DNA from: Methanobacteriota archaeon
GTDB taxonomy: Archaea; Thermoplasmatota; Poseidoniia; Poseidoniales; Thalassarchaeaceae
Length of the DNA stretch: 64,000 bases
Direction: 5' to 3'
Assembly (NCBI GenBank): GCA_002727275.1
Contig: PBWO01000019.1
Location: 24,183 to 88,182 of the forward strand
Shown: positions 39,480 to 49,647 of the stretch, in pieces
Layout: every line of letters starts with the position of its first letter
Position numbering within the stretch: position 1 is the stretch's first letter
Position numbers and translations under genes: made by a program
The notes under the pieces: generated by a model
Database searches by the model: none
Seen by the model: only the letters and a program-made list of their open reading frames with translations
What the model was told of the DNA's origin: nothing

Positions 39480-40715
39480 TTGCCTAGACTTCTGAATCAC
39501 ATCATGGCAGAGGGCTGGAGTCGTTTCGCTGTCAGGTTTTCAGACTATTACAACTCAATATCTACCGATTCCATTTGGATGCCTCCTAGGTTTAGATCTA
39601 GAGAATGGATGTTCATACCTTGGGGGAATCTGCCACCGGCTCGTCATGTTGGATTTGGTACTAAACCAGAATTACATAATTACCTGAAGATGAATTCGCC
39701 TCATTCATGTTTCCACAGTACTGCATACTATACAGACCCATTCCAAACAAAAATGGTCGATAAAGGCTGGAAGGGTGCTGACTTGATTTTTGATTTGGAT
39801 GGAGACCACCTTCCTGGAGTTTCCGATCGCGATTTCCCAAGTATGTTGGAATTAATTCAAGAACAAGCATGGACACTTTGGTCGGATTTCTTATCTCCTG
39901 AGTTTGGTTTCGAAGAGAAGTATTTGCAGGTTTCATTTTCTGGGCACCGAGGATTCCATATCCACATTCGTGATCCCAAATATTTGCATCTTGACTCAAA
40001 TGCACGCCGGCAACTAGTGAATCATATCCGCGGAGAAGGAGTTAATGTTCAGGCACTGATGAGTAATGACAGTGGAAGGTGGAAAGACCGTCTTTCTTCC
40101 GGGCAAAAAACTCTAATTGAAAAAATGAGAAACATTGCCTTGAAAAAAGATGAGAATGATATTATCCTAAATGAACTCGATGAAATCATGAAACAGAGAC
40201 TTCGTAGTCCAGATTGTAAGATCCAATCGTTTAGCAAGAAGAACATATTTTCACTTTCTGAGCAATGCTTGAATGATTCAAAGATTGAAAGATTAACTTC
40301 TGATTCATCAAAAACAGTTTTCGGTGAAAAAGGTACAGCCGCATTCTTTGAACTAGTGAAGGGCGACTCAGCAGTAGTTTTGGGTGAAGCTGGAGAGACT
40401 GATGAAAATGTCACAGTTGATGTTAAACGCGTTATTCGTTGGATAGGCAGTCTACATGGGAAATGTGGATTGAGAGTTACTGAACTACCCCTTAGTAGAC
40501 TTGACCCTGAAACTTCTGATAGGTTTGATGCACTCAATGAGGCGGTTGTATTCAGTTCTTCAAATTCATTTAATGTTGAAATTATTCAGGATGATGTCCG
40601 CGCAAGGATATTAGATTGTGAAATCGAAGGTTCTACTGGCGATGTGTTCAACGTACCAGAGAGTATGGGGGGATTCTTAATTCTGAAAGGCTGGGCTAAG
40701 GTAATGCCGAATTAA
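39480..40715 (+). CDS. priS: DNA primase small subunit (PriS)
   Basis: ADLIFDLDGDHL catalytic Asp motif, VSFSGHRGFHIHI; PriS architecture. Confidence 0.88.
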   Translation: MPRLLNHIMAEGWSRFAVRFSDYYNSISTDSIWMPPRFRSREWMFIPWGNLPPARHVGFGTKPELHNYLKMNSPHSCFHSTAYYTDPFQTKMVDKGWKGADLIFDLDGDHLPGVSDRDFPSMLELIQEQAWTLWSDFLSPEFGFEEKYLQVSFSGHRGFHIHIRDPKYLHLDSNARRQLVNHIRGEGVNVQALMSNDSGRWKDRLSSGQKTLIEKMRNIALKKDENDIILNELDEIMKQRLRSPDCKIQSFSKKNIFSLSEQCLNDSKIERLTSDSSKTVFGEKGTAAFFELVKGDSAVVLGEAGETDENVTVDVKRVIRWIGSLHGKCGLRVTELPLSRLDPETSDRFDALNEAVVFSSSNSFNVEIIQDDVRARILDCEIEGSTGDVFNVPESMGGFLILKGWAKVMPN

Positions 40716-40784
40716 CTGGGCTTGATACGACTCTCTTTCAGAGAACTTTCAATAATGGCGACTTGCTAACGCATACGTAGTCCT

Positions 40785-41513
40785 ATGAGCGATGCTGATG
40801 AAATCGATGAGTTACCGCTGCCACCACTGCCCCCTGGTATCTCTCTACCACCACCTCCACCTCCGCCACCATTGGAAGACCCGATAGAAGAAATTGAAGA
40901 TACTGAAATTGCTAGCAAACTTATCGAAGATAACGATGAAGATTCGAATAATAGTGACTTCAAATCTCAATGGGAGAGTCGCAAGGCTAATGATCCAGCT
41001 TTAGCTTCAGATTCACGCGATAGTATGTACGGGCATATCGATAGAATAGCTACTGGTGAGGTCGGTACCCTGCTAGATCGTTTTTCTGATAGATTCGGCT
41101 CAGAGCTCGACCGTGAGATCATTGTACTTAGGAAAAAGCAGCAGCAAGAAGTCAGGGCCGTCAAAGCAACTGTCGAGTTGATTAGTGCACCGGATACTCC
41201 CGAATCTGGAGAGGATGAAGGAGAAATTGATGACCACGGTTCTGATGATTTTGCCGAATTCTTCGATGTAGTCAATAGCCTGTTAGGAGATATGCCAGAT
41301 GATTTTGTTCAACGTTTCCTAGCATCTGAATCATTCAAGTTATTCGAAAGTGTTGGTGCTGATCCCGATTCCACTGATGAAACTACTCGCAAAGAGTTCT
41401 TTGCCATGATAAATGCTGAATTAGGGGATTTACCTCAGGATAAGATAAACGAGTTTGTCGAATCACCAGGGTTTGAGTTATTCACCAAGATGGGTGAGAT
41501 TTACGGTGGTTGA
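40785..41513 (+). CDS. Hypothetical acidic protein with N-terminal polyproline tract
   Basis: PLPPLPPGISLPPPPPPPPLEDP then acidic helical region. Confidence 0.7.
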   Translation: MSDADEIDELPLPPLPPGISLPPPPPPPPLEDPIEEIEDTEIASKLIEDNDEDSNNSDFKSQWESRKANDPALASDSRDSMYGHIDRIATGEVGTLLDRFSDRFGSELDREIIVLRKKQQQEVRAVKATVELISAPDTPESGEDEGEIDDHGSDDFAEFFDVVNSLLGDMPDDFVQRFLASESFKLFESVGADPDSTDETTRKEFFAMINAELGDLPQDKINEFVESPGFELFTKMGEIYGG

Positions 41514-42292
41514 GTATGGGATTACTAGAAAAAGCTGAGAAAATTCAGACAGATACGCCTGATGACGATCCTGCAAAGGCAGTTCCTGAACCCGTTGCTC
41601 AACCCGAACCCGTTGCCCCTGAACCAAAGAAGGAGAAGAAGTCACGTAGACGTGGTAGAAAGAAGAAGGCAAAGAAGGCAAAGAAGGAACGAGTTCCAAG
41701 AGTGATGCCTGATGGCTTTGAGCCAGCCGGTACTGTACGAGCATCGGGGAGATATCTAGTCGATACTACTGCTAATTGGGGGATAATGATACTCACAGCA
41801 GTAGTAATGAGTCAAGCTGACGCAGATCCTACATTCCCAATTATTGGCGCATTATTAATGGCATTAGGCAACATGTTCTACTTACCATCTAAGTTTTCAA
41901 AATCTACTGGCAATATTATCACCGGTACTCAATTTGTCAATACCAGAGGCGACAATCCAATGTTCCTCTACCATATAGCAAAGAGTGCCAACATCCCCAT
42001 AATTCTAGCTGGTCTATTTGGTGCGTTGTTGTTAATCTCTGAAGGTACAGATTGGACTACTGGGACTAAGGTATATGTGGGCATTTCATTGACATTGCTA
42101 TTAATTCCAATAATCGACCGATTCCTGCGAACACGTGGCGAGGAAAAATTGGGCTTCTGGGATAGGCTCTTTGGCGGGGTGTGGCTAGTAACAGCGGAAA
42201 AGACCCAATCCGATTCAGGATTTATTCAGAGATTACAATCTATAGGAGACTATGCTGAACAACGCGGAATGTTAGACGAGAAAGATAAGTAA
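41510..42292 (+). CDS. Hypothetical membrane protein with basic low-complexity N-terminus
   Basis: KKEKKSRRRGRKKKAKKAKKERVPRV followed by multiple TM segments; 4-nt overlap with upstream ORF. Confidence 0.72.
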   Translation: MSMGLLEKAEKIQTDTPDDDPAKAVPEPVAQPEPVAPEPKKEKKSRRRGRKKKAKKAKKERVPRVMPDGFEPAGTVRASGRYLVDTTANWGIMILTAVVMSQADADPTFPIIGALLMALGNMFYLPSKFSKSTGNIITGTQFVNTRGDNPMFLYHIAKSANIPIILAGLFGALLLISEGTDWTTGTKVYVGISLTLLLIPIIDRFLRTRGEEKLGFWDRLFGGVWLVTAEKTQSDSGFIQRLQSIGDYAEQRGMLDEKDK

Positions 42293-42294
42293 TT

Positions 42295-43350
42295 CTATTC
42301 AGACTCTTCATACCTTTGCTTAGCCAACTCTCGCATGTCTTCGTGATGTACTCCATCATCTATCCCTTCTTGATCAGACTCATCAACAATCTCTACACCT
42401 AGCAATGTCTCAATCACGTCTTCCATGGTGATTAGTCCGACAGTTCCACCAAAGTCGTCCTTGACCATCAACATCTGAATCTTATTCTCCAATAGGACAT
42501 CAAGTGCCTTATCTACAGAATCGTCCTGCTTACATGAGACGATATCTCTGGAAATTTGAGACATATTACTTGAATAATCATCAACAGCGGCTCTACGAAG
42601 AATCTCACTTCTAAGGGCCATCCCCTTGATGTCATCTATACTATCGCCAGTAACAGGCATCCTGCCGTATATCATAATGGGGATCCGATCTAGCACGTCT
42701 TTGACCGTCTCGTCTGCCTGTACAGTAGTAATCACTACTCTAGGAGTCATTACTTCGTTTACTGAAATCTCCTTCAAACGTAGTACGTTCTGAATTACCG
42801 CTTCTTCATCTTCCTCAATCTGATCAGATTCTTCTGCAATGTCGGCAAGAACTGAAAGCTCAGTCCGAGTAACTGTCTCAGTCTCGACTGCAGGTAGTAA
42901 CGATCGAGTAATTTCAATTGGCTTGACTATCACCCACAATAGGATCATCAAATAGTGCATTGCATAGTATGAAGGAATGGTTAATCTCCTCCAGTAAAGA
43001 GCGCCAATGGTCTTAGGTAATATTTCGCTAAGTAATAGAATTGCAATGGTCAGTATTGCCGCAGAACCCGCAATTACATACTCGCCTTCGAATGCTTTCT
43101 CAACTTCAGAACCAACACCCAAAGCTCCAACGGTATGTGCTATAGTGTTGAGAGTTAGTATTGCTGTTAATGGACGCTCGGGATCATCTTTCCAATTATA
43201 CCATACTGAACTAATTTTTTCATGTTTGTCAGATAATGATTTGATGTGCCCGTGTGATGTTGAAAGTAGTACGGCTTCTAGTATGCTGCATAGGAAAGAC
43301 GCTCCCAGCGCAATCAACGCATAGGCAACAATCAACGTATAGTCACTCAA
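42295..43350 (-). CDS. CNNM/CorC-type (hemolysin family) membrane transporter with CBS domains
   Basis: N-terminal DUF21-like TM domain, VNEVMTPRVVITTVQADETVKDVLDRIP, GGTVGLITMEDVIETLLGVEIVDE. Confidence 0.9.
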   Translation of the reverse strand: MSDYTLIVAYALIALGASFLCSILEAVLLSTSHGHIKSLSDKHEKISSVWYNWKDDPERPLTAILTLNTIAHTVGALGVGSEVEKAFEGEYVIAGSAAILTIAILLLSEILPKTIGALYWRRLTIPSYYAMHYLMILLWVIVKPIEITRSLLPAVETETVTRTELSVLADIAEESDQIEEDEEAVIQNVLRLKEISVNEVMTPRVVITTVQADETVKDVLDRIPIMIYGRMPVTGDSIDDIKGMALRSEILRRAAVDDYSSNMSQISRDIVSCKQDDSVDKALDVLLENKIQMLMVKDDFGGTVGLITMEDVIETLLGVEIVDESDQEGIDDGVHHEDMRELAKQRYEESE

Positions 43351-43436
43351 ATTCGGTGCCTCTCAGTTTTCCCATATGTGGAAGAATGGAATTTGTACAT
43401 CCCTAACCCTGCGGTGGGCGATTATGACATAAACAT

Positions 43437-45662
43437 GTGGCTTCCCCAATCCGTGTTATGGGTGCCAATTCTGACCGCGTTGCCATATTCATGGCATGGC
43501 CTTATGCAAATGGCCCTCTGCACCTTGGGCACGTAGCCGGAAACTGTCTACCGGCTGATATTCAGTACAAGTATGAGAGGGCCCGCGGTCGTAGAGTTTT
43601 GATGTGCAGCGGCTCAGATGAACATGGAACCCCAATCACCCTCACCGCTGAGCAAGAAGAAGTTCCGCCCCAGGAAATAGTAGATCGTTTTCACGAAATT
43701 AATACTAAATCTCTAGAGGATCTTGGCTGTTCATGGGTGAATAATGTGGATTCGCGGGGCATAGAATACGGGGGGGCACTATACAACAGAACAACCGACA
43801 AGTTGCACAAAGAAATTGTAAGAGAAGTTTTTCGGGATCTTCTTGAGGCAGGCTATTTAGAACAAACAACAATGCAACAATATTGTTCAGTCTCTAATGG
43901 TCAAGTCAGATTCCTGCCAGATAGATACGTCGAGGGAACATGCCCTATTTGTGATGCTGATGGTGCTAGAGGAGATCAGTGTGATTCATGCGGAGCTACT
44001 TACGAGGCAAATCAGTTGCTGAATCCAGTATCCAAACTTGATCCGGATGCAGCCGTTGAAATCCGAGATACCGATCATATGTTTTTCAGGTTAGATATGT
44101 TCCAAGAGCAACTTACTGAGAGATATGGGGTACAATCCAAGGTGTGGAAGCCCAATGTTCGTGCCATGACAAAAAATTGGCTAGATATGGGCTTGCGCCC
44201 TAGAGCGGTAACTAGGGATATTGACTGGGGCATCACTCTACCCCTAGAGGGTGATGATTGGGATTCCAAGCGAGTTTATGTTTGGTTCGAGGCCGTTCAA
44301 GGATACTATACATGTGCCCGTATATGGGCACAAAGATACGCAACTAATGCTGGACATCCCAGGGGACTTGATGCTTGGGAAGATTGGTGGAAGGTTGATT
44401 CAGATGGGCAGATTCCCAAACATATCTATTTCATGGGGAAAGACAACATCCCATTCCACACGATAATATGGCCTTCAATAATCATGGGTATGAATTCAGC
44501 TGCTTCTGGTAATCCCCCAAGTAGTGCACCTAAACCAGGTGAACTAGCACTTGAAACCAATGTTCCAGCTAACGAGTACCTGATGTTACAAGGAGGACAA
44601 TTCAGTAAGAGTAGGAAACATGGAGTTTGGCTCCCTTCGTTTCTTGAAAGGTATGATCCAGATACATTGCGATATTACTTGTCAATCAATATGCCAGAAG
44701 GGCACGATTCGGATTTCAGATGGGATGAGTATGTTGACCGCGTAAACAACGAGCTAATCGGTACATATGCTAATTTCGTGCACAGAGTGTTGACTCTAGC
44801 CCACAGACTTCCACATGACTCAGTGAATCCACTAGAACAATACTATGATCAATCCCTACATGGGGGCGAGATTTCACAAGTTAGAGAATACCTCCAATCA
44901 GCTACAGATTCTTTGGAAAAACACCGTTTCAAAGAAGCATTGCGTAGTATCATGTCTATTGCCCAATTAGGTAATTCAATACTACAAGAAGCCGCGCCAT
45001 GGAACCATCTCAAATCTCCTGAAAATCCTGATGCTAAGGAATCACTTTCTTCACTAGCGTATAGTTGGCTACTTTGTCGAGGTCTTGCAGTTACACTGCG
45101 TCCATTCATTCCATTCCAATCAGATAGGTTATGGGAGATGTTAGGATATTCTCAAGATATCGATACCGTTAATTGGCTTGATGCATTTAATTCGGACGAA
45201 TTTTCTTGGAATAATAAGAGCCCGAATCCACTCTTCGAGCGTCTGGAATTAGAATCAATTCTTGAACATGAGAAATCACTAGCAGATAGCAAGGACAATG
45301 AATCTTCACCTGATGAGGATGATACAGGAGATGGTCTAATCGACTTCGAGGATTTCGTAAAAGTTGAAATGAGGACTGGGAAGATTGTCTCAGTTGAGGA
45401 TCATCCCAATGCAGACAAATTGTTCGTAGTTCAGATTCAGGATGGACCGGATTCAACTAGAACGGTCTGTGCTGGATTGAAGGGACACTATACTGCATCT
45501 CAACTAGATGGCCTCGATGTTGTCTTCGTAGCTAATCTACGACCTCGTAAATTACGAGGAGTTTTGTCCGAGGGTATGTTACTAGCAGCTGATGACGAAG
45601 ACGGTAATGTTCGTGTGTTAACACCCGAATCTGATATGCCACCGGGCTCTCTAGTCAGATGA
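43437..45662 (+). CDS. metG: Methionyl-tRNA synthetase with C-terminal EMAP/Trbp domain
   Basis: AWPYANGPLHLGHVAG, GSDEHGTPI, FSKSRKHGVW; C-terminal VKVEMRTGKIVSVEDHPNADKLFVVQI. Confidence 0.96.
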   Translation: MASPIRVMGANSDRVAIFMAWPYANGPLHLGHVAGNCLPADIQYKYERARGRRVLMCSGSDEHGTPITLTAEQEEVPPQEIVDRFHEINTKSLEDLGCSWVNNVDSRGIEYGGALYNRTTDKLHKEIVREVFRDLLEAGYLEQTTMQQYCSVSNGQVRFLPDRYVEGTCPICDADGARGDQCDSCGATYEANQLLNPVSKLDPDAAVEIRDTDHMFFRLDMFQEQLTERYGVQSKVWKPNVRAMTKNWLDMGLRPRAVTRDIDWGITLPLEGDDWDSKRVYVWFEAVQGYYTCARIWAQRYATNAGHPRGLDAWEDWWKVDSDGQIPKHIYFMGKDNIPFHTIIWPSIIMGMNSAASGNPPSSAPKPGELALETNVPANEYLMLQGGQFSKSRKHGVWLPSFLERYDPDTLRYYLSINMPEGHDSDFRWDEYVDRVNNELIGTYANFVHRVLTLAHRLPHDSVNPLEQYYDQSLHGGEISQVREYLQSATDSLEKHRFKEALRSIMSIAQLGNSILQEAAPWNHLKSPENPDAKESLSSLAYSWLLCRGLAVTLRPFIPFQSDRLWEMLGYSQDIDTVNWLDAFNSDEFSWNNKSPNPLFERLELESILEHEKSLADSKDNESSPDEDDTGDGLIDFEDFVKVEMRTGKIVSVEDHPNADKLFVVQIQDGPDSTRTVCAGLKGHYTASQLDGLDVVFVANLRPRKLRGVLSEGMLLAADDEDGNVRVLTPESDMPPGSLVR

Positions 45663-46193
45663 TTTTGGTTCATCGAAGAATTCCCATTGAATTTTCACAA
45701 GTTCCTCGGTTGTTCTAGCACGACTATATGCCTCTAGAGGATGTTCATTCAATGACAGAAACTCATTACCATATGGTAACTCATTCAATATCGATTTAGC
45801 TTGACCAACTCTGCCCAATATTATCAGCGATGCTGCAATAGCTTCTGCAGTTGAAAGCCTACCGGGCTTACCCCATGATACTGGATTTGCAGCCAACAAT
45901 ACAGGAAGAGTGCGCGGAATCAAACTTGTTGACTTAGTAATCGAGTCGATTGATGGTCTAATCTGCTTCCACGAGCAGTCTAAGGCGACTACTGAGCCAC
46001 CCACATCGATTATTCTACTATCTTCGGGGCCTTGTATTGAGCCACTTGTAGGATCCAGTAGTATTCCTCTGGATGGTGCTCCGGATGTATCTTGATGCAG
46101 TGTGGCCAATCCTGCTGCAGAGATTGCCCTAGCAGTACACTTCTTAGGGTCATCTTGGTCGAGATGGATTATATGAATTGGAACAATTTCCAT
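45651..46193 (-). CDS. Tsr3-family rRNA aminocarboxypropyltransferase
   Basis: HLDQDDPKKCTARAISAAGLA, VVALDCSWKQIRP, RTLPVLLAANPVSWGKPGRLSTAEAIAA. Confidence 0.88.
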   Translation of the reverse strand: MEIVPIHIIHLDQDDPKKCTARAISAAGLATLHQDTSGAPSRGILLDPTSGSIQGPEDSRIIDVGGSVVALDCSWKQIRPSIDSITKSTSLIPRTLPVLLAANPVSWGKPGRLSTAEAIAASLIILGRVGQAKSILNELPYGNEFLSLNEHPLEAYSRARTTEELVKIQWEFFDEPKSSD

Positions 46194-46688
46194 TTAATCA
46201 CCCTGCTGTAGGAATTCATCTAACGCATCAGCAATAGTCATCCCTCTTGATGATGTGCGCGATACCATGGAATCCCTGCCAGCATCGGATTCTTCTCTTA
46301 GATTAACATCGAGTACTTTCTCTAGTTTGTTTATTAGATCATCAGTAGGCCTAGTTCCAGATTCCGCCTTCTGTATCGAATTTATTCTAACATTCATTCT
46401 GTTAGCCAATTCCTTCTGACTCCACCCCATATTCTCACGTGCATTCCTCAATCTAATATGGAAATCATTGGATAGTTCATGTTCATTATTCTCATGAATA
46501 GTACGTGTAGATGTCTTTCGTACTTTTACTGGATTTTGCTCAAAAGGCGACTTATGCAACTCAATACCCATCGAATCTGTGCATTTTGAGCATACATCCA
46601 GTGTAACGTTAGAAACTATTCCTCTATTGGTTGAAACACCCTCGGCACCACACAATTCGCATACAGCCATGGGCCTCACAGGGGTCAT
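46194..46688 (-). CDS. MBF1-like HTH transcription factor
   Basis: N-terminal CELCGAEG...CSKC zinc ribbon and HTH ARENMGWSQKELANRMNVRINSIQKAESGTRPT. Confidence 0.9.
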   Translation of the reverse strand: MTPVRPMAVCELCGAEGVSTNRGIVSNVTLDVCSKCTDSMGIELHKSPFEQNPVKVRKTSTRTIHENNEHELSNDFHIRLRNARENMGWSQKELANRMNVRINSIQKAESGTRPTDDLINKLEKVLDVNLREESDAGRDSMVSRTSSRGMTIADALDEFLQQGD

Positions 46689-46745
46689 TATCGGATTACT
46701 CTTAGGGAAGGAAGCATCAATAATGCAGTGGCCGTAATCACAATC

Positions 46746-47954
46746 ATGGCTGAGGCAGATGATAGCCCCCGCGGAGATGATTTGAGCCAGGATTCATTGA
46801 CTCAGTTACGTAGGGAATTTAAGGACCTGTCAAGTAATGCCCAGCAATTATTGACTGAGAAATTATATCTTGAGAATGAATGTTCTAGGCTAAAGAAAAG
46901 AGTAAATTCACTAGATGAAGAAATTCGCTCGCTTCGTAAACCACCATTCGTAGTCGGTCATGTTCAAGATAGGGTCGATGACAAGGCGGTTGTCAGGAGT
47001 TCTAATGGGACAGTATTCTTAGTTACTATAAACAGTAGAATTGACGCAGAAAATATCAAGCCGGGGGCTAGAGTAGCACTGAATCAGGATTCACTATCAA
47101 TAATCGAGGTTTTGAACGACTCTTGGGATCCAATAGTTACCAGTGCAGAAATTCTTGAAAGGCCCGACAGTAGTTTCGACGATCTAGGAGGTTTAAATGC
47201 GCAAATCAAAGAATTACGAGAGTCGATCGAGTTACCATTGAATCGTCCTGAATCTTTCATAGAATTTGGTATCACCCCACCTAAGGGAGTTTTACTCACA
47301 GGCCCTCCGGGTACAGGAAAGACGGTGTTAGCAAAGGCCATTGCTAACTCAACTGATGTCACATTTCTGGGGCTAGTGGGTTCTGAGTTGGCACAGAAGT
47401 ACATCGGTGAAGGAGGCCGTATAGTTAGAGAATTATTCGACTTGGCTAGGGAACGCAGTCCTGCAATAATTTTCATTGATGAAATTGATTCTATTGGCTC
47501 CAAGAGATTAGATGTTGCAACGTCCGGAGACCGTGAAGTTCAGAGAACATTGATGCAGTTACTAGCAGAGTTAGATGGATTTGATGCATTAGATGATGTC
47601 AAGATAATCGCTGCTACAAATCGTCCTGAATTACTAGATCCTGCACTCCTGAGGCCAGGTAGATTTGATAGAGTAATCAATATTGACTTGCCCAATGTTG
47701 AAGCCCGTGAGAGTATATTTGGAGTATATTGTAGAAATCTTCCTATGAAAGATAATATCGATACCAGAAAGCTTGCAATTACTTCAGAAGGTTTCAGTGG
47801 TGCTGAAATCAAGTCTGTTGTCACAGAAGCTGCAATGACAGCTATTTCGGAAGGCAGAGATTCATGCCAGGAAGACGATTTCTCTAGTGCTATGACTAAG
47901 GTTAGAGAAAAGCGAGAGTCAGGAGTTGAGTCCCCTGATGAGTTATATGGCTAA
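46746..47954 (+). CDS. pan: Proteasome-activating nucleotidase
   Basis: Coiled coil + OB + AAA: GPPGTGKTVLAKAIA, IIFIDEIDSIGSKR, C-terminal ELYG consistent with an HbYX tail. Confidence 0.94.
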   Translation: MAEADDSPRGDDLSQDSLTQLRREFKDLSSNAQQLLTEKLYLENECSRLKKRVNSLDEEIRSLRKPPFVVGHVQDRVDDKAVVRSSNGTVFLVTINSRIDAENIKPGARVALNQDSLSIIEVLNDSWDPIVTSAEILERPDSSFDDLGGLNAQIKELRESIELPLNRPESFIEFGITPPKGVLLTGPPGTGKTVLAKAIANSTDVTFLGLVGSELAQKYIGEGGRIVRELFDLARERSPAIIFIDEIDSIGSKRLDVATSGDREVQRTLMQLLAELDGFDALDDVKIIAATNRPELLDPALLRPGRFDRVINIDLPNVEARESIFGVYCRNLPMKDNIDTRKLAITSEGFSGAEIKSVVTEAAMTAISEGRDSCQEDDFSSAMTKVREKRESGVESPDELYG

Positions 47955-47992
47955 TCAGCAATGCTCATCAGCGAGCGCTACGACCCCCTGTC

Positions 47993-49024
47993 ATGACACA
48001 ACGCTTGGTAGAGTGTGTTCCTAACTTCAGTGAAGGCAGGGATAGTTCAGTCATCGATTCAATCGTCCAACCGATCATGGACAATCACGATGTTTCACTG
48101 CTTGACATCGACATGGGTGCAGACTTCAATCGAACAGTCGTCACCATGGTAGGAGAACCAGAAGCAGTATTGCAGACAGTCATTGAATGCACTCGAGTTG
48201 CATTGGATATGATCGACATGAGTCAACATTCAGGTGAGCATGCAAGAATGGGGGCAGTAGATGTCGTACCATTTATTCCAATTAGTGGGGTTACTATGGA
48301 TGAATGTGTTGAGCTTTCTCGCAGATTCGCTAAGGCCGTGTCTCGAGAACATTCTCTACCAGTATACCTCTATGCAAATTCAGCTACTACAGAACAGAGA
48401 GTACGATTACCCGATATCAGGAAGGGCGAATATGAGGGGCTATCTGAAAAGATTGTCAAAGATGAGTGGCTTCCCGATTATGGTCCCGCAGAGTTCAAAC
48501 CATCTATGGGGGCTACAGCAACAGGCGCAAGGAGTCTTCTAATTGCTTACAATGTAAATCTCAATACTCATGATAAATCCAAAGCTAACTCTATCGCATC
48601 AAAGATTAGAACTAGTGGTTCAATAATCAAGGATGCAGATGGTGTTACTATGCGTGGAGAAGATGGTAAACCACTCAGAGATCCTGGAATATTCAAGCAC
48701 TTACAGGCTGCAGGATGGATGTATGATGAAGATACAGCTCAGGTATCTATGAACTTGCTAGATTACTCAGTAACCGGACTGCATGATGTCACAGAAGCCA
48801 TACGTGTAGAGGCGGAAAAAATTGGGCTTTCTATTGTTGCTAGTGAATTAGTTGGACTAGTTCCACTAAATGCTATGCTAGATGCGGGGCGTCATTACAA
48901 TGGCAATATTGTTGCTGATGATGAATCACTAGTACGTATTGCAATAGATGGGCTAATGTTAGAAGTTTTATCTGAGTTTGAGCCATATAATAGCATCATA
49001 GAATGGGCAATACAGGAGAGATAG
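47993..49024 (+). CDS. ftcD: Glutamate formimidoyltransferase
   Basis: LVECVPNFSEGRDSSVIDSI, HSGEHARMGAVDVVPFIPI. Confidence 0.93.
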   Translation: MTQRLVECVPNFSEGRDSSVIDSIVQPIMDNHDVSLLDIDMGADFNRTVVTMVGEPEAVLQTVIECTRVALDMIDMSQHSGEHARMGAVDVVPFIPISGVTMDECVELSRRFAKAVSREHSLPVYLYANSATTEQRVRLPDIRKGEYEGLSEKIVKDEWLPDYGPAEFKPSMGATATGARSLLIAYNVNLNTHDKSKANSIASKIRTSGSIIKDADGVTMRGEDGKPLRDPGIFKHLQAAGWMYDEDTAQVSMNLLDYSVTGLHDVTEAIRVEAEKIGLSIVASELVGLVPLNAMLDAGRHYNGNIVADDESLVRIAIDGLMLEVLSEFEPYNSIIEWAIQER

Positions 49025-49025
49025 T

Positions 49026-49643
49026 ATGAATGATGGATACATATCGATTCTGAATTCAATTGCATCATCTAATCCCACACCAGGAGGAGGTTCGGTAGCT
49101 GCTTTGAGTCTAGCACACGCGCATTCACTTGCCACTATGGTATCTCATCTCACTCTGAAAAGTGACAAATGGTCTGAAGGACATGGTATTGCAAATATGA
49201 TAGTTCAGGATTCCGATGAACGTATTGATGAAGCAATTACACTCGCTGAAAAGGATGCATTAGCATTTGATGCAGTGATGGCTGCCTACCGGCTACCTAA
49301 GGATGAAGATGACTCCACTAAACGTTCTGATGCTATTAGAGAGGCAACAATTGTAGCTGCACTGGCCCCACTCGAAACCGCACAGGCCGCACACTCATTA
49401 TTGAAACAAATATTGGTTTTATGTCGTGGTTGCAATTCTAATGCCCTGACAGATCTTGCAGCTTCTGCCGAATTGGCAAGAACTTCTGCAATAATTGCTC
49501 AGATGAATGTGAGGATAAACACTCAGTACGTTAGTGGAAATGATGTAGATACCATAGAACATGACATTGACATTGTAATCACGGACTGTGAAAAGATAAT
49601 GTCCGAATTACGCGACACATGCACGGATAGATTAGGTTGGTGA
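49026..49643 (+). CDS. Formimidoyltetrahydrofolate cyclodeaminase
   Basis: SNPTPGGGSVAALSLAHAHSLATMVSHLT; directly after ftcD. Confidence 0.9.
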   Translation: MNDGYISILNSIASSNPTPGGGSVAALSLAHAHSLATMVSHLTLKSDKWSEGHGIANMIVQDSDERIDEAITLAEKDALAFDAVMAAYRLPKDEDDSTKRSDAIREATIVAALAPLETAQAAHSLLKQILVLCRGCNSNALTDLAASAELARTSAIIAQMNVRINTQYVSGNDVDTIEHDIDIVITDCEKIMSELRDTCTDRLGW

Positions 49644-49647
49644 GAAT

